Source: an uncultured Bacteroidales bacterium
GTDB taxonomy: Bacteria > Bacteroidota > Bacteroidia > Bacteroidales > Paludibacteraceae
Reading direction: 5' to 3'
Length of the DNA: 64,000 nt
NCBI GenBank assembly: GCA_946411385.1
Contig: CAMKDV010000001.1
Location: 124,001-188,000 of the forward strand
Shown here: one piece after another, positions 44,601 through 52,388 of the stretch
Numbering within the stretch: position 1 is the stretch's first letter
Layout of the letters: every line of letters begins with the position of its first letter
Program-made: the position numbers and the translations under genes
The notes under the pieces: model-generated
Told to the model about the DNA's origin: nothing
Database searches by the model: none
The model's input: the letters and a program-made list of their open reading frames with translations, nothing else

Positions 44601-44672
44601 TTCGTGGCTTCGCCTATCGCTTACGACATCCGTCGTGCCATGGCCAACCGCAAAGCAAAAAGCGGCAAGTAA
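41640..44672 (+). CDS. secDF: Protein translocase SecDF (single chain)
   Basis: A 1010-residue fusion of SecD and SecF. The first membrane helix ([22 protein letters not shown]) is followed by the SecD motif [13 protein letters not shown] and a large periplasmic P1 domain with an acidic Glu/Lys/Ala insert (about residues 255-305). SecD helices carry [27 protein letters not shown]. The SecF part starts near [20 protein letters not shown] with [15 protein letters not shown] and [17 protein letters not shown]. SecDF uses the proton gradient to pull exported proteins out of SecYEG. It ends in a clear terminator. Confidence 0.95.
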   Translation: [1010 protein letters not shown]

Positions 44673-44703
44673 TTCTCCGGCTTAACAAGCTACATAAATT
44701 AAA

Positions 44704-44736
44704 AAGAAAGCGGCTCATCCGAGTCGCTTTCTTGTT
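44704..44736 (+). terminator. Terminator of secDF
   Basis: AAGAAAGCGGCTC (44704-44716), 4-nt loop and GAGTCGCTTTCTT (44721-44733) pair over 13 bp with one G-T wobble, followed by GTTT. Confidence 0.8.
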
Positions 44737-44754
44737 TATGGCGCATTCGGCCAC

Positions 44755-44875
44755 TTTTATCGAGGTTTTATCGAGGTTTTAACGAGGTTTTAACAGGGTT
44801 TTATCGAGGTCATCCTAGACCATTGTCAGGGTTTTATCAGGGTTTTGTCACATTTTTAACAGGGTTTTAACGAAG
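44755..44875 (+). repeat. Tandem 11-bp repeat, TTTTATCGAGG type
   Basis: Units of exactly 11 bp: TTTTATCGAGG x2, TTTTAACGAGG, TTTTAACAGGG, TTTTATCGAGG, a 22-bp degenerate stretch that keeps the register, then TTTTATCAGGG, TTTTGTCACAT, TTTTAACAGGG, TTTTAACGAAG. No coding potential. Confidence 0.9.
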
Positions 44876-44915
44876 CGCAATCCGATGCGACCGCGTTGCC
44901 GAACGCGCATCACTC

Positions 44916-44992
44916 CCGTTAATGGACCGATAATGACCCGTAATTGGACCGTAAACGGACCGTGAATGGGCTGTAAATGGAGTGGAAACGGA
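44916..44992 (+). repeat. Second tandem 11-bp repeat, CCGTAAATGGA type
   Basis: Seven 11-bp units: CCGTTAATGGA, CCGATAATGAC, CCGTAATTGGA, CCGTAAACGGA, CCGTGAATGGG, CTGTAAATGGA, GTGGAAACGGA. The unit sequence is unrelated to the preceding array but the period is the same. Confidence 0.9.
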
Positions 44993-45355
44993 AGAGAAAT
45001 GAACCTACTATGAGTTGCTGAATTCAGTTGCCAAAATACCATTTCGCTCGCAATAAATAAAACATTGAATTGGACAAATTCAAAGAAAAACACATGGCAC
45101 TTTTGGCACTCTGGCACTCTTTTTGAGAAAGTAAACTGATATGCTTGTATAAAACGAATGAAGATAGAAAAGATATACATGACGGATGTTCGGATCAATC
45201 CGGATCCATTCAAAGAAAAAAGCATGGCACTCTGGCACTTTGCAGGTAAGTGGGAAAAAATGAGGTAGTTACGCGGGAGCAAGCGTCAAAAAGAGTGCCA
45301 GAGTGTCAGTACAAAATTTTGAATAAGAATAGAGAAAGGTAAGAAAAAAGCATGA
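44993..45355. other. Gene-free stretch with scattered TGGCACT repeats
   Basis: I see no supported gene here. The motif TGGCACT recurs (about 45094-45120 and 45225-45240, and as AGTGCCA near 45295), partly within two similar segments beginning TTCAAAGAAAAA (near 45077 and 45209). This marks the left side of accessory block B. Confidence 0.5.
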
Positions 45356-45417
45356 GACTTGTTCTTAGCCATAAAGGGCACGATTATTTCCCTTTGGCGC
45401 CATAAAGGGAACAAGTC
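45356..45417. repeat. Palindromic element, copy 1
   Basis: Terminal arms GACTTGTTC (45356-45364) and GAACAAGTC (45409-45417) enclose TTAGCCATAAAGGGCA and GATTATTTCC, with internal complementarity (CCCTTT/AAAGGG). The left two thirds recur with few changes at 54186-54224 and the right arm recurs again at 54247-54255. Confidence 0.75.
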
Positions 45418-45475
45418 ATGGGAAATATCATCTAACTCTTATGCGAGCCCAAACGAGTTGGTTTATGCTAAAAAC

Positions 45476-45537
45476 GCAACAAATTGCGATTTTTCTTCGG
45501 GAAAAGTTGCAAATGTGCATTTTTTTTCGTAACTTTG
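45476..45537 (+). promoter_or_regulatory. Duplicated 62-bp promoter, copy 1 (AlbA gene)
   Basis: Identical to 47416-47477. It includes GTTG (45506-45509), a 20-nt spacer and TAACTTTG (45530-45537). A GCAAC/GTTGC pair spans its upstream part. Confidence 0.85.
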
Positions 45538-45563
45538 CAAATGATTTTATGTATGTAACAGAA

Positions 45564-47228
45564 ATGGATGATTATTTAATCTTATACCACTCACTTATTA
45601 CGCAAGCGGAGCACGAAGTGATCGAGTTCAAGACTGCCGAGAATCAGTATGATAAGGATAAACTCGGTAAGTATTTCTCTGCGTTGAGTAATGAGGCTAA
45701 TCTGCGCAATATTGAGTTTGCGTGGATAGTGATGGGAGTGGACAATAATCGGAAGCCGGTAGGAACATCATTCTTGATGGATGAAGACAAGCAGCAATTG
45801 CTCAAACATGACATAGCAGTCAATACGACTAATGGCCTGACTTTTCGTGAAATTGTTCCAATAGAAGTGGAAGAAAACCGGGTGTTGCTATTTAAGATTC
45901 CTGCAGCACCTAAGAACAATGTGGTCAAGTGGAAGGGGATTGCTTACGGACGCAGTGGAGAGAGTTTGGAACCGTTATCGCAAGATAAGTTCGATGAGAT
46001 TCGAAATCAGCGACCTATAGACGATTGGTCAGCGCATATAGTTGAAAATGCGACAATCAAGGGTGATTTGGATGAATTAGCGTTGGCTAAGGCGCGTATC
46101 ATGTATAAGAAAGTGCATGACCGGACACCCGCGGATTTGATTGACGGATGGACGGTTGAAGAGTTTTTGACACATAGCGGTTTGATGAATAATGGGAAGG
46201 TAACGCGTGCAGCGATGCTCCTATTGGGGAATAATGAATCAGCATATAAGTTATCACCGGCTGTTCCGCAGATTACATGGACGTTACTTAACGAAGTAGG
46301 ACGGAAGATTGACTATCAGCATTTTACTATTCCATATATCATTACGGTAGATGAGATACTTGGTAAGATTCGCAATTTGACCATGCGTGAGATGCCGGGC
46401 GGCACGCTATTTCCGGAAAAGTTAATGCAGTATGATGATTTTGTTATCCGTGAAGTCTTACATAATGCGATAGCACATCAAGATTATACACTATGCCAGC
46501 GCATCAATTTTATGGAAGCACCTGACTACCTGTATTATTCCAATGCCGGAACATTCTTTCCCGGTACGATAGAAGATGCGTTGGAGGTGAATAAGCAGCA
46601 GAGATTCTATCGTAACGAAAGTTTGTGCAAAGGAATGGTGAACTTCAATATGATTGATACCGTTAGTAGCGGTATTCAAACTATTTTCTACAAGCAGATG
46701 GAGCGTCATTTCCCAATGCCGGACTATGAGATCAATGGCAATGTGCCGGAGGTGAATGTAAAGATCTACGGGCGCGTTATTGACGAGCGGTATGTTGAAT
46801 TGCTTAAACGCGAGACGACGTTGTCGCTTAAAGAGTGCCTGTGGCTGGATGCGGTTCAGAAGAAGCGTCCAATCACGGAAGAGGCATTGAATATATTAAG
46901 AAATAAAAAGTTGATTGAAGGGCGCAAACCAAATTTTATCATATCGCAGGTGGTTGCTCAAAAGACGAAGCAAGTGCCGGAATATACAAAGCAAAAGGGA
47001 TTGGACAAGAAGAAGCTTTTGGCAATGCTTCAGCAGGTTGTTGAGAATGCCGGGGAGTCGGGGATTAAGTTGAATGACATCTATGAGTATATGGATGTGA
47101 CTTTGCCAGTGGGGAAAAATATAGAGGAAAAGAAACGGCAACTGCGATATTTGCTAAATCTACTGAAAGATGAGGGTATTGTTTCCCGCGATGGAATGAG
47201 ATGGATATTTGTGGAGGAGGCAAATTAG
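45564..47228 (+). CDS. AlbA/Schlafen-type ATP-binding protein with HATPase_c_4 domain
   Basis: A 554-residue protein. The N-terminal AlbA_2 domain carries EVIEFKTAENQYDKDKLGKYFSAL ... AWIVMGVDNN and AYGRSGESLEPLS. The central region has the HATPase_c_4-type motif FVIREVLHNAIAHQDYT and DYLYYSNAGTFFPGTIEDAL. The C-terminus has winged-helix-like segments (KKLLALMLQQVV-like, LRYLLNLLKDEGIVSRDGMRW). Such proteins bind nucleic acid and ATP and often lie in phage-defence or regulatory loci. ATG 45564 is chosen because it lies about 20 nt after the predicted transcript start. ATG 45549 is possible. Confidence 0.78.
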   Translation: MDDYLILYHSLITQAEHEVIEFKTAENQYDKDKLGKYFSALSNEANLRNIEFAWIVMGVDNNRKPVGTSFLMDEDKQQLLKHDIAVNTTNGLTFREIVPIEVEENRVLLFKIPAAPKNNVVKWKGIAYGRSGESLEPLSQDKFDEIRNQRPIDDWSAHIVENATIKGDLDELALAKARIMYKKVHDRTPADLIDGWTVEEFLTHSGLMNNGKVTRAAMLLLGNNESAYKLSPAVPQITWTLLNEVGRKIDYQHFTIPYIITVDEILGKIRNLTMREMPGGTLFPEKLMQYDDFVIREVLHNAIAHQDYTLCQRINFMEAPDYLYYSNAGTFFPGTIEDALEVNKQQRFYRNESLCKGMVNFNMIDTVSSGIQTIFYKQMERHFPMPDYEINGNVPEVNVKIYGRVIDERYVELLKRETTLSLKECLWLDAVQKKRPITEEALNILRNKKLIEGRKPNFIISQVVAQKTKQVPEYTKQKGLDKKKLLAMLQQVVENAGESGIKLNDIYEYMDVTLPVGKNIEEKKRQLRYLLNLLKDEGIVSRDGMRWIFVEEAN

Positions 47229-47235
47229 AGAAAAT

Positions 47236-47279
47236 TTGTCGCTTTTTTGTCGCTTTTTTGTCGCTTTTTTGTCGCTTTT
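47236..47279 (+). repeat. Tandem 11-bp repeat, TTGTCGCTTTT
   Basis: Four perfect units (47236-47279) right after the AlbA gene stop, followed by degenerate TTTGTCGATTT copies to about 47345. Confidence 0.9.
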
Positions 47280-47415
47280 GGGGTATTTTTGAGGTAAATT
47301 TGTCGATTTTTTGTCGCTTTCTTGCGGTTTTTTGTCGTTTTTTAGACTATTTTTGACCATTTTGTACTAATTAATTATTGTTTCTTCTCTCTTCGTTCAA
47401 TTCCTGCTAAAAAAT

Positions 47416-47477
47416 GCAACAAATTGCGATTTTTCTTCGGGAAAAGTTGCAAATGTGCATTTTTTTTCGTAACTTTG
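47416..47477 (+). promoter_or_regulatory. Duplicated 62-bp promoter, copy 2 (structured RNA)
   Basis: Exact copy of 45476-45537 with TAACTTTG at 47470-47477. It places transcription start near 47484. Confidence 0.85.
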
Positions 47478-47483
47478 TAGGCG

Positions 47484-47713
47484 AAAAGGTTTTAAATAAT
47501 AAAAACCTCATAACATAGCACATAGCGTTTAGGCGTATATCTTCAGTAGCAAGTCGGCGAAACTTCAGGAAACAAATGGATATATGTCCCTGCTATCCGT
47601 GTCTTTGCATGGGTGGGCAGGGTATTGTTTCCGAGTTCGCCGACTTTGCTACTTACCTTGCTTGCCTGTGCTTTTTTCAACCGGATAGCCTTGTGCTGTT
47701 CGGTTGTTTTTTG
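47484..47713 (+). ncRNA. Unidentified structured RNA upstream of HNH-helicase genes
   Basis: After a perfect promoter, about 230 nt without a coding frame fold strongly. There is a 5' hairpin AGGTTTT/AAAACCT (47487-47508), then a long rod AGTAGCAAGTCGGCGAA (47545-47561) with TTCGCCGACTTTGCTACT (47636-47653, one bulge). Inside it GGAAACAA (47568-47575) pairs with TTGTTTCC (47625-47632), and inside that CCCTGC (47588-47593) with GCAGGG (47617-47622). The 3' end is a terminator, CAACCG (47678-47683)/CGGTTG (47701-47706) plus TTTTTT. It is not a recognisable 6S, tmRNA, RNase P or SRP RNA to me. No reverse transcriptase is nearby, so a retron is unlikely. Confidence 0.65.
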
Positions 47714-47732
47714 TTGAATATAGAAAAACACA

Positions 47733-47786
47733 ATGGCTAAACATCAAGAAGATAATACTCTGACCATCAATTTGCGGAAGCTATAA
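47733..47786 (+). CDS. Possible 17-codon leader peptide or gene remnant
   Basis: ATG GCT AAA CAT ... encodes MAKHQEDNTLTINLRKL and stops at 47784-47786, 19 bp before the HNH gene. It could be a leader peptide or the stump of a lost gene. Coding status is uncertain. Confidence 0.25.
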   Translation: MAKHQEDNTLTINLRKL

Positions 47787-47805
47787 TAAGAATATCGAAA
47801 TACCC

Positions 47806-48663
47806 ATGATAGATTCATCTTTTTTATATAAAAAACTCGTTGACAAGTCAACCTTGTACCAAGGATTCAGTATCCCGGTTAAGTATCAGCCGCTGTTCCT
47901 GCAATTATGCGAGGGTATGCTCGTGCATGGTGAGTCTATGATGGTAAAGATTCTTATTGACGGCGAGTTGTTTGATGCTGAATGGAAAAATCAAGCGTTC
48001 GACCAAAACAAGTATGCAGGACATGCTGATGTTATGCAGTTTCGCTATTCTGAGAAATCTCCCATTGCCAACAAACTTCGTCAAATTTTCCAAACTACGT
48101 ACAATTTTGTGCAAGGTGCAATCAACGATCCAGATCGTCCCAAGAAACAAACAATCCGTATTCCGGAGGAGTTGCAAGAGTACATTGTCATTTCGGCAAC
48201 TTCTCAACCGGATGTATTTGCTTTTGATTGTGTAACAAATGCCGATCAAGTAGAGGTGCAGAAAGAGATTGAAACTATCTCGGAGGAAACATTTGAGGAA
48301 TGGAGCGGTCCAAAACAGGACAAAACATCGGGTTATACTTATTCGTCTTCGTTGCGCAAAGTCCGCAAGTTAGATCATAGCATTGGCGAGTCACTCAAAC
48401 GCCTGTATGAGTATCGTTGTCAAGTTACCGGAGAAAAAGTGGGCGATCAATACGCCGTTGAGGTAGTCGAGGCGCATCATATCAATCCGTTTACAATCAG
48501 TATGAACAACGATACGGATAATATAATTATCCTATCTCCATCATTCCATCGTATCGTTCACAAGGCAAAGCCGGTCTTCAATTACGATAATCTGAGCTTT
48601 GTCTTCCAAAATGGCGTGATTGAAAAGGTTAAATTAAACAAGCATTTAGGTGGAGTACAGTGA
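47806..48663 (+). CDS. HNH endonuclease
   Basis: A 285-residue protein. The N-terminal ~190 residues are an unrecognised domain with charged helices. The C-terminal HNH domain reads YEYRCQVTGEKVG ... VEVVEAHHINPF ... DNIIILSPSFHRIVHKAKP, with the AHHI and N...H pattern of HNH nucleases that cut DNA using one metal. The stop overlaps the GTG start of the helicase gene (GTGA), so the two are translationally coupled and probably function together. Restriction or defence is the likely use, by context. Confidence 0.82.
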   Translation: MIDSSFLYKKLVDKSTLYQGFSIPVKYQPLFLQLCEGMLVHGESMMVKILIDGELFDAEWKNQAFDQNKYAGHADVMQFRYSEKSPIANKLRQIFQTTYNFVQGAINDPDRPKKQTIRIPEELQEYIVISATSQPDVFAFDCVTNADQVEVQKEIETISEETFEEWSGPKQDKTSGYTYSSSLRKVRKLDHSIGESLKRLYEYRCQVTGEKVGDQYAVEVVEAHHINPFTISMNNDTDNIIILSPSFHRIVHKAKPVFNYDNLSFVFQNGVIEKVKLNKHLGGVQ

Positions 48664-51515
48664 TTATCTCTCTAATCATATTATTCAGCATCATCGTTCT
48701 CGCGGCTATAGTAGTTTATCTGTATCGTCAACAGATAAAGGATTTTCACGCCAAGAAGCAAGCGAAGCGTGAGCAAGAGCGCCAAGAGCGAGAAGCGGAG
48801 AAAGCTCGATTAGAGGCAGAAAGATTACAACGCGAAGCGGAAGAGAAAGAACGTAAACGTAGGCAGAAAGAAGATGCAGATGCGGTATTACAAGGATTTC
48901 TGAAAAATAATCCATATATCGCTGTTTCTGACTGGGAGATTGTCAAGCAACAGATATTAGAATTATGTCCATTCTATCAGATTGCACCGAATTTAGTGCC
49001 ACATCATAATCGCGAATTTCGAGAACAGCAAAAGATTGAGCACAAAGAGTATTTCGATAAGCTTTACACATTCCCATTGGATGAGCAACAACGTGAGGCA
49101 ATCGTTACGCTAGGCGAGAATGTGTTGGTTATAGCAGCCGCAGGTAGTGGAAAAACAGCGACAATCGTTGCTAAGACGCACTATTTGGTTGAAAAAATGC
49201 ATGTTGACCCACGCAACATTCTTGTAATTACATATACTCGCAAAGCCGCAGAAGAGTTGCAAACGCGTGTAGGTCTTGCCGGTGTAGAGTGTACCACTTT
49301 TCACAAGCATGCAATTGATACCATCTCGCGTATAGAAGGTGAGAAGCCTACTATATGTGAAAGCAAGACACTCAATACTATTTTCGATTCTCTTATTCAC
49401 AAGAATAGCGTATTTGAATCTTCGTTCTTCCTTTTCCAAACAGTTCAGAAGACATTACTTCGGTATGATTACGAATACACCAGTTACAAAGATTATCTCA
49501 AAGCACTTTTAGAATATGGTAAGATGTCCCCATATCGGGATATGGATGGCAAACTATGTTATGTGAAGAGTCGTCAAGAAATGGAAATAATGGTAATCCT
49601 TACTGAATTAGGGTTAGATGTCCGTTACGAGGAGAAATATCCATATCCTACTTCTTCTCAAAGATTTCGGCAGTATAAGCCTGATTTTACAATTCATTAC
49701 AAAGAAGATGGCATAGATAAAGCTATATACCTTGAGCATTTCGCATTAGATAAGTTCGGAAGAGTACCGGTATGGTTTGGTGAAGGAAAACGAGGTGGAT
49801 GGGTAAAAGCAGACAAAGATTATAATGAAGGGGTGCAATGGAAAGTGCAAATCCACGCATTAAATAGAACAAAACTAATCTATACGACTAGTGCAGATTT
49901 TCATAATGGAATAACTTCGGCTAAAGAAGCAATAATAAAGTTGCTGGAACAAAATCATATTCCATACACTCCGCTTACTATAGAGCAAAAGACAAAGAAG
50001 TTAGCAGTTCCATTGAATCGTTCTATAGAAAGCATAGTTAAACTCATAAGTGGTTTCATCGCATTATTGAAAGCTAATGGTCGTAATGTGCAAGATTTAC
50101 TAAGATCCATTTCAGATGTTGATTCCAATAAAGAAAGAAACACATTCTTATTACGACACTTAGTTGAGCCACTTTATGATGCTTATGAGCAAAAACTAAA
50201 AGCGAATAAAGAGTTCGATTTTACGGATTGCTTATTGCACGCAGCTGATTTATTAGAGAAGCAACAAATATACAATTACGACTATATTCTTGTTGACGAG
50301 TTCCAAGATATGTCCATGGATAAGTATCGCTATTTATCCGCACTACGGCGCAAAATTCCTCGTACGCGCATCTTCTGTGTAGGAGATGATTGGCAATCAA
50401 TTTATCGCTTTTCAGGAAGTGACATCAGCTTGTTCTCTCAATTCGAGAATTTCAATGGTCCAACCGAAGAAATTAAGATTGAAGCAACACATCGTTTTGG
50501 AGAACCGTTGTTGCAAAGATCTTCAGATTTTGTGCAGCGCAATCCTGCACAAAAGAAAAAGAAACTTCGTCCAGATGAGGGTAAGGTTACCTATCTGGCT
50601 TTTGCCGGTTATGAGGATGAAACGACAGAACGCGCAATCATAGAAAGACAAGTAGCACGTCTCCCGCAAGAAGCACGTATATATATTGTTTCCCGCTATC
50701 GATACGATATAGGTTCTGTATTTCCTGAAGTCGCAAGTAGAGTGGCAGACGAGAATAGTCGGGCAATAGATTTGCAAGTGGCAGGGCGACATGTAGTAGC
50801 TCTAACTGCTCATTCGTGCAAAGGATTGGAAGCTGATTATGTCTTCCTGATAAACTGCAATAGTGGATATGATGATTATGGATTCCCTTCACAGGTGGCT
50901 GATGATCCAATCCTCGAATATGTTCTTAGTCGTACTGACTCTTTTGATCATGCAGAAGAACGACGCGTTTTCTATGTGGCAATTACTCGTGCCAAACGTG
51001 CTTCTTATGTCCTTTTTGATAAGAAGTATCCTTCACTTTTCGTAACAGAATTAGGTGGTATAAAGACAGAGAATGAAGGTAGTGGTAGAGTTTGTCCGCG
51101 TTGTGGAGCAGGCAGATTGATGTATGCAAAAGATGGTTATGCAAGTAACGGACATTTCTATACTGTATTGCGTTGCACCAATAAGGAATGTGACAATAAG
51201 AATGAAATGATTTTCTTTAATCCGGAGAAGGAACCTTATGAAATGCTCACCTTTGAGCAATTCTTAAATCTCAAACATGTTACTTCTGCAGAGAGTGCAC
51301 ATATCAGAGTTGGCGCATCACCTGATTTTGTGAATCCTGTTTTGCTTATTCCATGTGCTGCAGAATCGCCTCAAGGTATAGCGGTTACTTTAGACCCTCG
51401 TTTGGATAAATACGACTTGGGAAAGTTCTACACTCAACACCAACAACAAGACAACCTTATGGTATGCATTCAACACCACGATGGATTAGAACGATATTTG
51501 TTAACGACAAGATAA
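48660..51515 (+). CDS. UvrD/HelD-type superfamily 1 helicase, membrane-anchored, with zinc ribbon
   Basis: A 951-residue protein. An N-terminal membrane helix (ISLIILFSIIVLAAIVVYLY, about 2-21) and a Glu/Arg-rich coiled coil (about 30-72) precede the SF1A motor: Q motif and Walker A VLVIAAAGSGKTATIV (about 158-173), motif Ia TYTRKAAEEL, motif II ILVDEFQDMS, motif III GDDWQSIYRFSGSD, motif V LTAHSCKGLEADYVFLIN, motif VI RRVFYVAITRAKRASYVL. An insert with YKPDFTIHYKEDG ... YLEHFALDKFGRVP matches the PD-(D/E)XK-like domain of helicase IV. The C-terminus carries CPRCG ... CTNKEC, a zinc ribbon. Start GTG is set by overlap with the HNH gene. Confidence 0.85.
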   Translation: MIISLIILFSIIVLAAIVVYLYRQQIKDFHAKKQAKREQERQEREAEKARLEAERLQREAEEKERKRRQKEDADAVLQGFLKNNPYIAVSDWEIVKQQILELCPFYQIAPNLVPHHNREFREQQKIEHKEYFDKLYTFPLDEQQREAIVTLGENVLVIAAAGSGKTATIVAKTHYLVEKMHVDPRNILVITYTRKAAEELQTRVGLAGVECTTFHKHAIDTISRIEGEKPTICESKTLNTIFDSLIHKNSVFESSFFLFQTVQKTLLRYDYEYTSYKDYLKALLEYGKMSPYRDMDGKLCYVKSRQEMEIMVILTELGLDVRYEEKYPYPTSSQRFRQYKPDFTIHYKEDGIDKAIYLEHFALDKFGRVPVWFGEGKRGGWVKADKDYNEGVQWKVQIHALNRTKLIYTTSADFHNGITSAKEAIIKLLEQNHIPYTPLTIEQKTKKLAVPLNRSIESIVKLISGFIALLKANGRNVQDLLRSISDVDSNKERNTFLLRHLVEPLYDAYEQKLKANKEFDFTDCLLHAADLLEKQQIYNYDYILVDEFQDMSMDKYRYLSALRRKIPRTRIFCVGDDWQSIYRFSGSDISLFSQFENFNGPTEEIKIEATHRFGEPLLQRSSDFVQRNPAQKKKKLRPDEGKVTYLAFAGYEDETTERAIIERQVARLPQEARIYIVSRYRYDIGSVFPEVASRVADENSRAIDLQVAGRHVVALTAHSCKGLEADYVFLINCNSGYDDYGFPSQVADDPILEYVLSRTDSFDHAEERRVFYVAITRAKRASYVLFDKKYPSLFVTELGGIKTENEGSGRVCPRCGAGRLMYAKDGYASNGHFYTVLRCTNKECDNKNEMIFFNPEKEPYEMLTFEQFLNLKHVTSAESAHIRVGASPDFVNPVLLIPCAAESPQGIAVTLDPRLDKYDLGKFYTQHQQQDNLMVCIQHHDGLERYLLTTR

Positions 51516-51602
51516 TCAAATAAAATTTAGTTTGTGTATATAAGGATAATAGGTTTCTATATTGAAATATTTATTAATAAACAACAAAAATAACATACAA
51601 CC

Positions 51603-52319
51603 ATGATTGAAAATAATAATGAACCATCACATGGATTACTCAAGTTCTTGCTTGCATTGGTCTTGTTAGCATTGATTGTTGCGTTTGTTTCGGTATTAGC
51701 AAGCATCCCATCTTGCCATAAGACTGATAAAGAAAAAGCATCTGAAACATTGGCGATAAAAGAGTCGGATAAGGTATCATCTTCTCAAATAGCCTCTGAT
51801 GATCAACTCATCGTATCTGAAAAAGAGTGGAAAAAACTCAAAAAAGATGTGCGAGAATTACAAAAAGAATTAAAAAAGTTGCAAGATGAGATTAACCAAC
51901 TGCATAGCGAAGTGCGACAACCAAAATCTCCTTCTGCTCACTCGGCTACTACTCAACCTGCTACACAATCGACTACTCTATCGTCAATAGCAACGATATC
52001 TACAAATGATATTACGCTTTCGAATTATTCACACGATTGGATTCAGTCGGATGCAACAGTTGCGCTCAAAAACAACACAAACAAAACTATAACCTTTGTC
52101 GCAGGTCGTATATATTATTATGACATGAGTGGCAACATGCTCGATTATCAAGACTTTACAAAAAATGTGACTATTGAACCCGGTTTAGTCAAGAGTTTTA
52201 AGCTTAAGGGATATGGACATATGGAAAAATATGCTTATTACAAGAGCGAAGTTTCTATTTCTAACCCCGGTCGCAAATACAAAGTAAAATTCGAACTGAA
52301 ATCGTATAAGTCGAAGTAA
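51603..52319 (+). CDS. Membrane-anchored coiled-coil protein with C-terminal Ig-like domain
   Basis: A 238-residue protein with one membrane helix ([21 protein letters not shown], about 15-35), a coiled coil ([28 protein letters not shown], about 73-100) and a Ser/Thr/Gln linker. The beta domain [37 protein letters not shown] resembles FxLYD-type domains. It lies 88 bp after the helicase gene on the same strand. No function assigned. Confidence 0.6.
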   Translation: MIENNNEPSHGLLKFLLALVLLALIVAFVSVLASIPSCHKTDKEKASETLAIKESDKVSSSQIASDDQLIVSEKEWKKLKKDVRELQKELKKLQDEINQLHSEVRQPKSPSAHSATTQPATQSTTLSSIATISTNDITLSNYSHDWIQSDATVALKNNTNKTITFVAGRIYYYDMSGNMLDYQDFTKNVTIEPGLVKSFKLKGYGHMEKYAYYKSEVSISNPGRKYKVKFELKSYKSK

Positions 52320-52388
52320 GATTCAATTAACGAATAAGACAATATAACACCCGCGAAACGCGTATTCACTATATTATCATCATTTATC

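Noticed and set aside
45225..45243. Sigma-54 promoter from TGGCACT...TTTGCA
   Set aside because: The GG-to-GC spacing is wrong for -24/-12 in all registers.
44848..45282. A 144-codon minus-strand open frame after secDF
   Set aside because: It runs over the 11-bp arrays, has an erratic composition and no promoter or homologous motif. It is best explained as chance.
47484..47713. Retron msr-msd
   Set aside because: No reverse transcriptase gene lies anywhere near, and the a1/a2 arrangement is not evident.
47543..47731. A 62-codon minus-strand frame over the structured RNA
   Set aside because: It coincides with the paired arms and terminator of the RNA, and no promoter lies on that strand.
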